This document shows positions 36,671 through 46,172 of a stretch of DNA of 64,000 bases, piece after piece (the first letter of the stretch is position 1; each line of letters starts with the position of its first letter). Where the stretch lies: positions 1 through 64,000 of the forward strand of contig CAMVPR010000001.1 of the NCBI GenBank assembly GCA_947169385.1. Reading direction: 5' to 3'. The translations under genes and the position numbers were made by a program. Source of the stretch: an uncultured Lachnospiraceae bacterium. GTDB lineage: Bacteria; Bacillota; Clostridia; Lachnospirales; Lachnospiraceae. The notes beneath the pieces were generated by a model, which searched no databases, was not told the DNA's origin, and saw only the letters and a list, made by a program, of their open reading frames with translations.

Positions 36671-36759
36671 AATAAGTCACTCCTTTAATATTAATAATCT
36701 CCTACAATTATACCAAAATCCGTGTCTTATGACAACCTGAAATAAGCCTCTAAGAGCAG

Positions 36760-36795
36760 CTGTCATCCTGAGCGAAGCGAAGGATCTTAAAAAAA
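36760..36795. repeat. Dispersed palindromic repeat, copy 5 (single arm)
   Basis: TGTCATCCTGAGCGAAGCGA then AGGATCTTAAAAA, in the gap between the FliS-like and HIT genes. Confidence 0.8.
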
Positions 36796-36852
36796 CAGGG
36801 CAAAGCATAAGCCCTGCCCTTATATGTAAGAAATAACAGCAAACACACTGTA

Positions 36853-37329
36853 TCACACTGTAAATCCACGGTTAGAACTCACTCCGACCGATGTCTCATT
36901 AAGTCCTCCCTTACCGTAGGTAAGTCCCGCGTATACCTGCTCCACATTATTCATCACAGAAGGATCCTTATCCTCGGCTGCAATTCTTGAAAATGTAGGC
37001 TTGACTGCGCGCATAATATCCCCTGCCCGCAATATTAGAGACTTATCTAATCTTAGTCTGCCGTTCAAAACAGACTTGTGAGCCTCAATCAGATAACCGG
37101 CCATGGTCTTAGCGACCGGCTCCTCCAGTTCGAGTGAATGAATCAATTCACTTATGCATCTCTCTGCCTTCTTAGAATGCAAGACAAATAAAGCGTTGTC
37201 ATCACTCTCTAAAGCTTCAACAGATGAAGCTATATTATCTATGCTTAGGTCGACTAATATGTCTGCTAAGCCACTAACATTTGCCTGACTAATCCGCAGA
37301 GTATAATTTTTAATTTCTTCACTTGTCAT
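36853..37329 (-). CDS. Probable flagellar chaperone, FliS-like
   Basis: 158-residue helical protein directly downstream of flagellin (48-base gap, same strand), the usual place of fliS. The pattern of four helices with LADILVDLSIDNIASSVEAL, KKAERCISELIHSLELE and a late LILRAGDIMRAV segment resembles FliS topology, but sequence conservation is low and the C-terminal 35 residues are extra. If FliS, it binds the flagellin C-terminus to prevent early polymerisation. AAAGGG lies upstream. The call rests partly on position. Confidence 0.6.
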   Translation of the reverse strand: MTSEEIKNYTLRISQANVSGLADILVDLSIDNIASSVEALESDDNALFVLHSKKAERCISELIHSLELEEPVAKTMAGYLIEAHKSVLNGRLRLDKSLILRAGDIMRAVKPTFSRIAAEDKDPSVMNNVEQVYAGLTYGKGGLNETSVGVSSNRGFTV

Positions 37330-37377
37330 ATAAGTGCCCTTTCATAATCGATCTACTACCGCTCCAACTTGATATCA

Positions 37378-38733
37378 TCAGGTCTGGAGAAGCTGTAAGA
37401 TCGTCTCTGCTCTAAGATTAGCCTTAGACAAAATGGAAGACGTTGCTTGTTCAAGAACGTTGAGTTCGGTGTAATGTGTCATCATTGTTGCCATATCAGT
37501 GTCACCCATACGAGACGCTGCATCCTCAACGTTGTAGCTCTGTATATCCAAATCATCTTGTGCGTAACCTAAACGGTTAGTATACGCTCCTAACTTGGAT
37601 CTTATATCTGAAACTTTATTAATTGCGTTATGTAAATCTTCGATTGCCAACGAAGCAAGTTCATTACTTCCTACGTTACAATACTTAATTCCTAAAGTCT
37701 CTGTTGAAACCTTCTCAAAAACGATTCCCAACATATTGGTTGAGTCGCTACCGATCTGCACCTGCATAATTGCGGCATCCTTAACTTCCGCTGTAACCGC
37801 TCCGATATCTGCAGCTCCGGTCTCGGTCTTAATCTTAAGTTCGAATCCATCTGCATTGGTGAGTATTATAACATTTCCTTCAATACTCATAACTGTATTC
37901 TCGTCACAACCGCCATCGGTAATCTCTATATCTGCCTCAACATCTGTACCATATACTGGATTAGGCTCCTCACCCTCGTAGTATACGCTTATATACTGAG
38001 ATGAACCATATTCATAAGTAGTCATTGCGTATGTCGATCCATCCTGCTCCAATGCTATATTGCATCTATCACACATAGCCTGAATCTTCTCACTTATCGC
38101 AGGGTCGTTAGCCATGCTCTCGGTAATAACCAAAGTCTCACTGTTGATATGAAGAGTTCCGGGATGTATATCAAGCCCGTCATACTGCGCCTTGGTAGGA
38201 TCTGCATTGACGGTTACATGATATGAACCTGGCATAACAGTCGTAGACTGACTTAAAATATCAATCGCTGTGGTCTTCATTCCATCTGCATCTGCAACGT
38301 AAGAAGTCCTCTGTGAATCACCATTAAGCAATGTCTTGCCGTTGTAATCCGTAGACTCGGCTATACGATTAATCTCCTCTTTAAGCTGAGCAATCTCAAG
38401 CTGGATAGTGTCTCTATCCTCAGGAGTATTGGTGTCATTAGCTGACTGAGTAGCAAGCTCACTCATACGCTGTAATATTGAATGTATCTCCTGCAAAGCT
38501 CCTTCTGCAGTATTGATTGCAGATATAGCATCAGCAGAGTTACGATTAGCCTGATCAAGTCCCTTAATCTGACGATTCAAACGCTTGAGAATGGCATATC
38601 CCGCCGGGTCATCCTTAGCGTTATTAATCTTGTATCCTGATGACAGCTTATATGTTACATTGTCGAGATTGGTGTTGGTACGATTAAGATTTAAGTTAGT
38701 CCTAATCGCCGTCATATTGTGATTAACCTTCAT
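37378..38733 (-). CDS. Flagellin
   Basis: 451-residue filament protein. The conserved D0/D1 N-terminus (MKVNHNMTAIRTNLNLNRTN, then LSSGYKINNAKDDPAGYAI) and C-terminus (ASRMGDTDMATMM, LRAETILQLLQT) are present around a variable, acidic central domain (about 160-330). The start at 38733 is preferred because AAGGA ends eight bases before it; an ATG nine bases earlier overlaps that ribosome site. Secretion is by the flagellar type III system, hence no signal peptide. A single flagellin gene is in view. Confidence 0.97.
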   Translation of the reverse strand: MKVNHNMTAIRTNLNLNRTNTNLDNVTYKLSSGYKINNAKDDPAGYAILKRLNRQIKGLDQANRNSADAISAINTAEGALQEIHSILQRMSELATQSANDTNTPEDRDTIQLEIAQLKEEINRIAESTDYNGKTLLNGDSQRTSYVADADGMKTTAIDILSQSTTVMPGSYHVTVNADPTKAQYDGLDIHPGTLHINSETLVITESMANDPAISEKIQAMCDRCNIALEQDGSTYAMTTYEYGSSQYISVYYEGEEPNPVYGTDVEADIEITDGGCDENTVMSIEGNVIILTNADGFELKIKTETGAADIGAVTAEVKDAAIMQVQIGSDSTNMLGIVFEKVSTETLGIKYCNVGSNELASLAIEDLHNAINKVSDIRSKLGAYTNRLGYAQDDLDIQSYNVEDAASRMGDTDMATMMTHYTELNVLEQATSSILSKANLRAETILQLLQT

Positions 38734-38809
38734 CGTTCTCATCCTTACTGTCGGTTTATGATTCGTCCATGAACCTGATTAGCATTCCTTGCTACCGCTT
38801 ATACTATAC

Positions 38810-38833
38810 ATATCGGATGATTACCCCGATATC
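38810..38833 (-). promoter_or_regulatory. Possible sigma-28-type -10 element and inverted repeat upstream of flagellin
   Basis: Minus strand carries CCGATAT (38810-38816), resembling the sigma-28 -10 box, about 75 bases before the flagellin start. The inverted copy ATATCGG is 8 bases away, making ATATCGG-N8-CCGATAT. No convincing TAAA -35 lies at the right distance, so the promoter call is weak. Confidence 0.35.
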
Positions 38834-38854
38834 GTAACCCTTAATATAAATTAA

Positions 38855-38880
38855 AGTCGTATCATGCAAATGATACGACT
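38855..38880 (-). terminator. Hairpin between the DUF6240-type gene and flagellin
   Basis: AGTCGTATCA pairs perfectly with TGATACGACT over a 6-base loop; on the minus strand it is followed by TTAATTTATATT. Probably ends the upstream transcript. Confidence 0.55.
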
Positions 38881-38901
38881 ACGGGTCATATATAGTATTG
38901 G

Positions 38902-39003
38902 TTATCCCAAGCTTCGCTTGGGATAAAGATTCTTCGCTTCGCTCAGAATGACACCGACAGCACCATGTCATTCTGAGGAACGGAGTGACGAAGAATCTTT
39001 TAG
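38902..39003. repeat. Composite repeat: TTATCCC hairpin joined to dispersed repeat copy 6
   Basis: TTATCCCAAGC-TTC-GCTTGGGATAA (38902-38926) is directly followed by a full two-arm dispersed repeat (AGATTCTTCGCTTCGCTCAG ... GACGAAGAATCTTTTAGC). The same hairpin-plus-repeat order recurs at 60908-60960. Confidence 0.8.
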
Positions 39004-39024
39004 CTTTGTTAGGAGGTCAACTAA

Positions 39025-42000
39025 TTACAACCTCCTAATCAATGCCACAAGCTCCTTAGCCGTCTCATAAAGCACTTTAGAAGAAATACTTACGCCATCC
39101 TCAATACTCTCATAAGACACCGAGTTAAACTCACCCACATTCATGTTAACCGAACTTATTCCGACCCCCTTGCCATTAAGTTCCTCCCTTATAGAATCTG
39201 CAAATGATGACGCCCTATCAACACCCTCAGCGTTCTCAAAGAAAAGATCAAGCGAAAGTGAACTTTCCCTCTCAACAAGCGCGCCACTCACATACCCTAC
39301 ACTTCTCGTCTCAACCGAAGCGCTCATCTTAACAGCACTCTCTTTATTCTTTACAAAGCTCACATTCATCGTGAGAACTTCCTCATCCATTGCAATCGGA
39401 ATCATAAAATTAGAGTTCTCTCGTCTCATTCCGTTAGCAACTCTCATCATCGCCTGAATCCTGTTGCCTGCCATAAGATCTCTTGCAGTGAACTTAACCT
39501 CATTGTCACTCTCGTGAAATGCATCAGCAAATGCGTTAACAAACCAGTTGTCCTCATATAAATCTACAGGCGCCTGCGATTCTTTAGGAGTCTCAGCCTC
39601 CACACTCTCTTCTTCCAATGATTCAAGATGCGAGTATATCTTCTCTTCCAGTTCATCAAACGCAATATTAGATGTATTTCTAATCTTTAGTTGTTCCTTG
39701 ATATTCTGATAGAATTCACCACTGCCTGTCATAACCTGGTTAGCTGCTTCAATATATGCAGGAGTATAAGGAAGCTTTAGCGACTTAAGCAGATTGATAC
39801 TCTCATCAGAAATCTCGTCAAGACTACTCATAAGTTCTGCATCTCTTGACATCACTTCTTCCTCGTCAAATGCAGACATTACCTGATCAATTATATCCTT
39901 ACCCCGCCTGTTAAGCTCTGTTATCATTCCAAAATCATCATCTAGGACAACATCCATACCCTTGGCATTTCTGCTTCTGTGACTTCTAAGAAGACTCTCT
40001 AATGTAATCTCTTCGCCATTTCTTATGACATTTCCTAAATCTCTGTCTGAAAATGAAGTAACCGAATTAATAAGTCTGTATATACCAATATAACTCTCTC
40101 TTTCCTCTGATGATATGTCACCCTTAGAGTCAAGATTAACCAAGAACTCGCTATATTTCTGCTCGGCGCTCTTGCCGTTCTTCTCCTCCTGAATCGCTAT
40201 CTCTCTTGACAATTCTTCAAGAGACAACGACAAAGGATTAACGTTATCTCTAATCATACCGAGAACAGTCTCCGGCTTCATTCCTAAAAGAACCTCATTG
40301 AGCCTCGTATCTATAGCACTTATTCTCTCAACAGATTCCTTGTCAATCTCCATCTGATTGTACGCAAGGATTCTCACTGCCTTCTTGTTGATATCATTTG
40401 CATCAATGCCTAACTCATCAAGCATTGCGTCCATATTGGCAAATGCATCCGTTATCTTATCGCCCATATCTGCTCTCGGAGCAGTCATCAGAGCTTCGTA
40501 GGATGCAAGTGCATCACGATTGCCGTAACCCATAAATGTTGAACTTGCGGTCGCGGTAACTGTCTGCCCGGCTACCTGCAATGACATGCTGACCTTAAGA
40601 CCTGCCTGATAGATTCCTCTAAGCGTTAATGCATTGTCATCAACAACGCCGAGCGTCTTAGCAGGAAGTGAAGGAATGGTGTTGGTAACCATCATAGTCT
40701 CCTGATAAAGGCTAACATTGTCCTTACTCATATCAACTCTGGTATCTCTAAAGAGTTCATCAAGGTTAGGTTCTTTCAGTTCATTAAGTTCCTCGATAAT
40801 CTTACTTAAAGAAAGAGTCTCAACATCTAATCCGGACTTAAGCATTGTATATGTAGATGATACTGTCATTCTAAGTTTAATCTCAGTGAGATTCTTAAGG
40901 TGTTTATTATCAACAGAATCTACATCAATATCAGCGACCGGTGCCGATTCAACTGTCTCATTCTTACTTTCATTAAGTCCAATATACGCATCTATATTCT
41001 TCTGAGCAGCAGAAAGATTTCTAATATTAATATCTCTGCCCGCTTCACTAACTTCTCTAATTGCATCCGGGGTAATATTCTGAACCTGCTCCACTATATT
41101 AGATGCATGTCTAATATTAGATTCTCCGGAAATGATTGCGCTTTCCCCGTTCTCACCTAAGCGCAAAGCGTCGATAACATTTGCCTCGTAAGCAGGAACA
41201 TCAAGACCTTTCTCGTTAAATGATTTGACAGACATGAAGATGTCCATATTCTTATGAGTCACATCAACTCCCTGTTCAATCATCCACTTGGTTGCCGTCA
41301 TCGTATCGTCGCTAACTTCTATTCCCTGATTAGTTAGAAGCTTCTCTGCCTGTGGCTTTAACGCGTTCCACGAATCAACAGACAGATTCTCTATTGTAGG
41401 GTACGAGGTTCCGCTATGTTCTGCCTGATATACATTGTCAAATGTAAAATCCATGTTGTTGTCCATCATGTAATGCATAGCACCCTCTGAAACATGAGAC
41501 ATAGTCTGCGCTTTGGCGATTGCGTCGATAACTTCAGGTGAACCTGACTTAAAACTCCTGCCGTCCTCCACCGCACGGTATTGATTGACAAGCCCCATAA
41601 TACGGCCGATGCCGGCATTAGAAATGTCAACGCCCATCTGCCTTAAATACTTAATCTCGTCCGAAGAAAGGTTAGCAACCTGCCTAGACTCATCAGCTAC
41701 ATCTGAGGTGATGTCAACGCTTAAATCTGATTGACTTAGGATGCTCACAAATTGATCCGTATCTCTCTCAACCTTAAGAGTATTAATGGACGCAAGATTA
41801 GAGCCCACGCTGCCGCTCTCACCCGTCGCAGCCGCGCCGACATACTCCTGCATCGCTTTAAGCTTAACTTTGTTGCCATCAACCGTCTCAACTTTAAACA
41901 TCATCTCGTCGCCAACCTTGCGATCCTTAACAATGTCTGAGTTAACCTTAAAGTCCCTGTCTCCAATTGTAACTACGGCATCCTTGCCTACAGAAGTAAC

Positions 42001-42114
42001 CTTGCCCTTTATCATGGACCCCTGGCTACTGAACAGCACTCCTTCGCTGCCTCCTATCCTAAGAAGATTATCATCCTTCTTGATATCATTTGCAGATATA
42101 TTAAGGGAAGCCAT
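39025..42114 (-). CDS. Large flagella-associated protein, DUF6240/FliK-like
   Basis: 1029-residue protein without signal peptide. The N-terminus (VLFSSQGSMIKGKVTSVGKD) forms a small beta-barrel-like domain, the centre is long and helical, rich in Glu and Asn, and the C-terminal 130 residues (SLSLDLFFENAEG, SSFADSIREELNGKGVGISS) resemble the FliK/hook-length-control C-domain pattern. Similar large proteins (DUF6240) occur near flagellin genes in Lachnospiraceae. A hook-length or secretion-switch role is inference. AAAGGATG precedes the ATG at 42114; the upstream in-frame ATG at 42156 lacks a site. Confidence 0.65.
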   Translation of the reverse strand: MASLNISANDIKKDDNLLRIGGSEGVLFSSQGSMIKGKVTSVGKDAVVTIGDRDFKVNSDIVKDRKVGDEMMFKVETVDGNKVKLKAMQEYVGAAATGESGSVGSNLASINTLKVERDTDQFVSILSQSDLSVDITSDVADESRQVANLSSDEIKYLRQMGVDISNAGIGRIMGLVNQYRAVEDGRSFKSGSPEVIDAIAKAQTMSHVSEGAMHYMMDNNMDFTFDNVYQAEHSGTSYPTIENLSVDSWNALKPQAEKLLTNQGIEVSDDTMTATKWMIEQGVDVTHKNMDIFMSVKSFNEKGLDVPAYEANVIDALRLGENGESAIISGESNIRHASNIVEQVQNITPDAIREVSEAGRDINIRNLSAAQKNIDAYIGLNESKNETVESAPVADIDVDSVDNKHLKNLTEIKLRMTVSSTYTMLKSGLDVETLSLSKIIEELNELKEPNLDELFRDTRVDMSKDNVSLYQETMMVTNTIPSLPAKTLGVVDDNALTLRGIYQAGLKVSMSLQVAGQTVTATASSTFMGYGNRDALASYEALMTAPRADMGDKITDAFANMDAMLDELGIDANDINKKAVRILAYNQMEIDKESVERISAIDTRLNEVLLGMKPETVLGMIRDNVNPLSLSLEELSREIAIQEEKNGKSAEQKYSEFLVNLDSKGDISSEERESYIGIYRLINSVTSFSDRDLGNVIRNGEEITLESLLRSHRSRNAKGMDVVLDDDFGMITELNRRGKDIIDQVMSAFDEEEVMSRDAELMSSLDEISDESINLLKSLKLPYTPAYIEAANQVMTGSGEFYQNIKEQLKIRNTSNIAFDELEEKIYSHLESLEEESVEAETPKESQAPVDLYEDNWFVNAFADAFHESDNEVKFTARDLMAGNRIQAMMRVANGMRRENSNFMIPIAMDEEVLTMNVSFVKNKESAVKMSASVETRSVGYVSGALVERESSLSLDLFFENAEGVDRASSFADSIREELNGKGVGISSVNMNVGEFNSVSYESIEDGVSISSKVLYETAKELVALIRRL

Positions 42115-42244
42115 AGTCTCACATCCTTTTAAAATTACTATCATATATATCGGCAAATGATGAGGAATAGTTTAGTACATGCCTGGTTTGATTGTCTAAA
42201 GTTCGTAATCGGTTTCATTTATCTAATACTCAACCAATAATTAA

Positions 42245-42273
42245 ATGACACCCGCAGACTGCTGTGCTATAAT
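42245..42273 (+). promoter_or_regulatory. Promoter for the HD hydrolase gene
   Basis: ATGACA (42245-42250), 17 bases, TATAAT (42268-42273), 70 bases before the start. Confidence 0.65.
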
Positions 42274-42342
42274 ATTACTGCATTCATCAATTATCATATA
42301 TAATGATGAGACTAGTTTTACGGGAATGGAGGAGACTGCTAT

Positions 42343-42978
42343 ATGACTTTACGTGAGCTGATAGAACTTCTTAAGCAGGCTACAGATATAAGCGAAATAG
42401 ATAAACATCGAGATGAGATTGTAGCTTTGATTCCAAAGGTTGAGATAATGATTGATTTTGATCAGCAGAATTATTCGCATCAGTATGATCTGTGGGGACA
42501 TTCACTCCATACGGTTGTGGAACTTCCAAAAGATATTAATGATGATATGGTTTACTTGGCTGCACTTATTCACGATATAGGAAAGCCTGATTGTCAGATT
42601 TATGACGAGCGTGACGGTAAAGTAAATATGCATTATTATGGACATCCTGCACGTAGTGTGGAGATAACAGAAAATGAAATTATTCCAAATCTTCTATTAA
42701 GAGGTGAAAATCTTTCGAAAGATGAACAACGCCGACTTCTCTATTACATAGAACATCATGATGACCGTGTAAAACTTGGAACAGAACATCTGATAATTCA
42801 TCTTAATCTCGGAGCCAGCATTTCAGAGTTTCAAACGCTAATGAAGCTTCAGGTAGCTGATGCGAAAGCTCATATTCTAATTCCGTTCATACAACGAAGA
42901 ATTGAAACCTGCGAAAGACTTTCGGGAAAATATGCTGAAGAATTATATCAGGAGATACAAAGATTACAACAAGGGTAA
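42343..42978 (+). CDS. HD domain phosphohydrolase
   Basis: 211-residue cytoplasmic HD-superfamily protein. Metal-ligand motifs are SHQYDLWGHSLHT (first His), AALIHDIGKPDCQI (HD), HPARS, and EHHDDRVKLG. The arrangement resembles the HD domain of tRNA nucleotidyltransferases or of small nucleotide/phosphate hydrolases, but no nucleotidyltransferase domain is present. The substrate is unknown. It has a strong TGGAGGAG-type ribosome site and a consensus-like promoter. Confidence 0.88.
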   Translation: MTLRELIELLKQATDISEIDKHRDEIVALIPKVEIMIDFDQQNYSHQYDLWGHSLHTVVELPKDINDDMVYLAALIHDIGKPDCQIYDERDGKVNMHYYGHPARSVEITENEIIPNLLLRGENLSKDEQRRLLYYIEHHDDRVKLGTEHLIIHLNLGASISEFQTLMKLQVADAKAHILIPFIQRRIETCERLSGKYAEELYQEIQRLQQG

Positions 42979-43027
42979 ACCACAATATATTATACAAATT
43001 TACGAAGAAGATTTTGTTTATAATCGC

Positions 43028-43056
43028 TGGCAATAAACTATGAGTTCTGTTATAAT
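43028..43056 (+). promoter_or_regulatory. Possible promoter of the tagD-licD pair
   Basis: TGGCAA, 17 bases, TATAAT (43051-43056), about 105 bases before the cytidylyltransferase start. The -35 is poor. Confidence 0.4.
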
Positions 43057-43160
43057 CGTTAGTAGTTAACTTAGTGTCACGATATCAAATAAATGTATTA
43101 CATTGCTATAATCAAGATACTTCAAATCTTATGCAAAGTAATACCAGAAAGGACTATACT

Positions 43161-43610
43161 ATGGAAAAATCTACCATTATTATAGGTTATACGACTGGCG
43201 TATATGACCTCTTTCACATCGGACATCTTAATCTTTTAAAAAACGCAAAGGGTATGTGTGACAAGCTAGTTGTAGGTGTTACAGTAGATGAACTCGTACA
43301 ATACAAAGGTAAAAAATCAATGATTCCGTTTGAGGATCGAATTGAAATTGTACGTTCGTGCAAATACGTAGACGCCGCTGTACCACAACACGATATGGAT
43401 AAACTTGCAGCATGCAAAAAGCTCGGCGCAACATATCTATTTGTCGGAGATGACTGGTACGGAACAGAGAAATGGATAAATTACGAGAAAGAGTTTGCCG
43501 AAGAAGGAATACAGATTATATATTTTCCTTATACCAAAGGTGTATCTAGCACCAAAATCAGCGAGGCTCTTAACGCTGTCAGAAGTGATAATCTCAAAGA
43601 CGTAAAATAA
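43161..43610 (+). CDS. Cytidylyltransferase, TagD-like (glycerol-3-phosphate type)
   Basis: 149-residue nucleotidyltransferase with the HIGH signature (H19-I-G-H22 in YDLFHIGHLNLL), the YKGKKSMIPFEDR segment that contacts substrate, and VSSTKIS near the C-terminus in place of the usual RTxGISTT. TagD proteins make CDP-glycerol for wall polymers; this member may use glycerol-3-phosphate or another phospho-alcohol. It starts at 43161 behind AGAAAGGA; an upstream ATG at 43074 has no site. Followed 65 bases later by a LicD gene, so a CDP-alcohol supply and transfer pair is likely. Confidence 0.88.
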   Translation: MEKSTIIIGYTTGVYDLFHIGHLNLLKNAKGMCDKLVVGVTVDELVQYKGKKSMIPFEDRIEIVRSCKYVDAAVPQHDMDKLAACKKLGATYLFVGDDWYGTEKWINYEKEFAEEGIQIIYFPYTKGVSSTKISEALNAVRSDNLKDVK

Positions 43611-43675
43611 TACACACATTCAACTGACAGTATTAATTCAACTCGATATTCGATACAAAAGGAGGTCCAAATACA

Positions 43676-44845
43676 ATGTTTAAAATTAAATACTACACTA
43701 AACGATTACTTGAATATTTGGATAATGAGATCAACAGAAGAAACACTGACAGGTTCATATGGCTTGGTTATAATCCCGCTTTCCCTGCCATTTATGATAT
43801 GCTGTTAGAAAAGGGAGTTAAAAGCATACGCATACTTGACAATAACAAAGACAAGCACGGATGGGAAGTTACCCCCGTAAAAAAAGAGTTCGAAGGTAAT
43901 AAAATAGTGATTGAATCAGTCACAATATCAGATGAAGATAAAAACGCTTTAATTGTATGCTCTAACGCATATTACAAGGAGTTTGTAGTTCAACTTGAAG
44001 AATATGGAATTAAAGAAGATCAAATACTTGATATTTATGGTACTATAAGAGAATGGACCAACGAAGAAGAAGCACCCGCTATAAAAAACTACAAACTCAT
44101 TCAAGGGAGAGAATTACAGTTAGAAGAACTAAAGATTCTTCAATTTTTCCGTGATTTCTGCAGTGATCACCAACTAAGATGGTACATTGCTGGAGGTACT
44201 CTTCTTGGTGCCGTACGACACAAAGGCTTCATTCCATGGGACGATGACGTCGATGTCTATATGCCTTACGAAGATTATACCAAATTAGTATCGCTATTCG
44301 ACAACAATGATACTTATACATTGCTAGATTGGAGAACCGAAAGCAAGTATCCTTTGCAATTTATTAGATTAATACGAAATAACACATATCAATTGTCCCC
44401 TCTATCCACCTTTGGTTATTTCACTACGGGATGTTGCATTGATGTTTTCCCAATTGCAGGATACCCTGATGATCGTGAGGCAATTAACGAAAAATTCAAA
44501 CGACATGTTGTTCTAGATAGAGAATGGAGATACTGTATAACCATGAAAGATTTGTACGGTGATCAGTTTGCAGATTTTAGGCAAGAGATTGCTGACGAAA
44601 AATACAAACTGTCATTCTATGAGTCTAATCTCGTAGGCGCAATGCAGAAGGTATATGGCTCCCCATGGGCAGCTCCGCGTGAATTATTCGACAAGTGTGT
44701 TGATCTTGAATTTGAAGGTGATAAATTCCCAGCACCCATAGGATATGATGAGTATTTAAAACTAAGATACGGAGACTATATGACCCCTCCACCTAAAGAC
44801 CAACAAAGGATTCATTCATATCCAACATATTTTATAAATCAATAA
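43676..44845 (+). CDS. LicD family phosphotransferase with N-terminal Rossmann-like domain
   Basis: 389-residue protein. Residues 1-140 form a Rossmann-like module (FIWLGYNPAFPAIYDML, IRILDNNKDKHGWE) often joined to wall-glycan enzymes. Residues 150-389 are a LicD domain with YIAGGTLLGAVRHKGF, the metal-binding WDDDVDVYMP, and LKLRYGDYMTPP at the end. LicD proteins transfer phosphocholine or other phospho-substituents from CDP carriers to surface glycans. AAAGGAGGT gives a strong start. It probably uses the product of the TagD-like gene just upstream. Confidence 0.9.
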   Translation: MFKIKYYTKRLLEYLDNEINRRNTDRFIWLGYNPAFPAIYDMLLEKGVKSIRILDNNKDKHGWEVTPVKKEFEGNKIVIESVTISDEDKNALIVCSNAYYKEFVVQLEEYGIKEDQILDIYGTIREWTNEEEAPAIKNYKLIQGRELQLEELKILQFFRDFCSDHQLRWYIAGGTLLGAVRHKGFIPWDDDVDVYMPYEDYTKLVSLFDNNDTYTLLDWRTESKYPLQFIRLIRNNTYQLSPLSTFGYFTTGCCIDVFPIAGYPDDREAINEKFKRHVVLDREWRYCITMKDLYGDQFADFRQEIADEKYKLSFYESNLVGAMQKVYGSPWAAPRELFDKCVDLEFEGDKFPAPIGYDEYLKLRYGDYMTPPPKDQQRIHSYPTYFINQ

Positions 44846-44856
44846 GTTATACTCCC

Positions 44857-44899
44857 GGCGTTATTGAAGTTAGCTCAACAACATAATTTCAATAACGCC
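44857..44899 (+). terminator. Hairpin between licD and capA (convergent)
   Basis: GGCGTTATTGAA pairs with TTCAATAACGCC over a 19-base loop and is followed by ATTCTTT. The right arm codes for the CapA C-terminus. It likely ends the tagD-licD transcript. Confidence 0.55.
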
Positions 44900-46171
44900 A
44901 TTCTTTATGTTCATTTCAGTTCCGTACTCCGTACTAAGCCTATTAAGTCTATCAAATATCTCCTGTTGGATATCTTCCTCAGCAAGATATGGGAAACCTT
45001 TCTCTTTATTATCATCATCAAACCCAAGCTCAATAGGAACGAGTTGAACACCTATAAGACTATTATCATTACCATATTCAAGAATCGGAATTACAGATCT
45101 AAAATTATACGGATCAAACACAAGCCCAACCGTTCCACCTTTAGTTCTTACATTATATAACTCTTCAGGCGTAAGATTGTCATCTACATGGTATCTTTCA
45201 AAAATATCATGCGGTGCATATTCCATGAGTTCCTCTTTGAACATGAAGTTTCCAAGCGAATAAAAAATCGGACACCCTTTATAGATCTCAATCCCTTTTA
45301 ACTGATGGGTTCCGGTTCCAATCACCACCGAAGCACCATTATCTATACACGCCCGAGCAAATTCTTCATGATAGTAATCTGCTGTATCATCACTCATCCC
45401 TTTAATATCATGAGAATGAATATTAACAACTATTAAATCAGCTTTTTCCTTTTTTGCGCTATCTATAGATAAAAGGATTCTTTCTAAATCTCCCTTATGA
45501 CAATATGTCATTTTTTTAAGCTCATCACCAAGAACAAATTCCAGCCTACCAAACCTATGAATATCACTATTCAAAAGGTGTGTTCCCATCTTAACCGATT
45601 TCAAAAATCTGGCATTAACGCACAGTGTCTCCGCAGTAGAATCAATAATATCCATAATATCCTTTGTGACAATTAACCTCTCAGAATGACGAAGCATATT
45701 CACACCCGGTCTTGGAGGGATGTTAAGTGATGGATCTCCGGCTCTAGCAGCATCATCACAAGACGCTGTACAGCTAACAAATGCAATCTTTTTACCATTA
45801 CGCTCTAAATATACCGGTTTAGATGCATTAGCTAAAGAATTACCTGAACCTGAGTGTAATATACCTCTCTGATCTAATGCATCATTTGTCATTCTTAACC
45901 CGCTATATGAATAATCCATAGTATGATTATTAGCTGTATTATAGTAATCAAATCCAAATTCGCCAAGAATGTCCAGTTTTTCTGATGTTGTAGTCAACCA
46001 TTGTCCTCCACAAAATGTAGAAGCAAATGCCTTATCTCCACTCAAAACCATCTCAAGATTACTTCCTCGAACATCACACTCTTTTATTATTTTTACAAGA
46101 TAATTGTTATTCCAATAGTCATCAGATGGATTTGTGAGCATTATAGCATCACCAGTAAAACACATTTTCAT
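44870..46171 (-). CDS. CapA family metallophosphatase-like protein
   Basis: 433-residue protein of the CapA/PgsA calcineurin-like fold. Signature segments are FTGDAIMLTNPSDD (first metal site), LGEFGFDYYNTANNHTMDYS, NIHSHDIKG and VVIGTGTHQLKGIEIYKGCP then FYSLGNFMF. CapA members assist synthesis or export of poly-gamma-glutamate and other surface polymers, usually outside the cell, yet no signal peptide or anchor is seen here, so a cytoplasmic enzyme role is possible. It begins one base after the PP-loop gene stop with its GAGGTG site inside that gene, so the two are coupled. Confidence 0.88.
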   Translation of the reverse strand: MKMCFTGDAIMLTNPSDDYWNNNYLVKIIKECDVRGSNLEMVLSGDKAFASTFCGGQWLTTTSEKLDILGEFGFDYYNTANNHTMDYSYSGLRMTNDALDQRGILHSGSGNSLANASKPVYLERNGKKIAFVSCTASCDDAARAGDPSLNIPPRPGVNMLRHSERLIVTKDIMDIIDSTAETLCVNARFLKSVKMGTHLLNSDIHRFGRLEFVLGDELKKMTYCHKGDLERILLSIDSAKKEKADLIVVNIHSHDIKGMSDDTADYYHEEFARACIDNGASVVIGTGTHQLKGIEIYKGCPIFYSLGNFMFKEELMEYAPHDIFERYHVDDNLTPEELYNVRTKGGTVGLVFDPYNFRSVIPILEYGNDNSLIGVQLVPIELGFDDDNKEKGFPYLAEEDIQQEIFDRLNRLSTEYGTEMNIKNGVIEIMLLS

Positions 46172-46172
46172 T

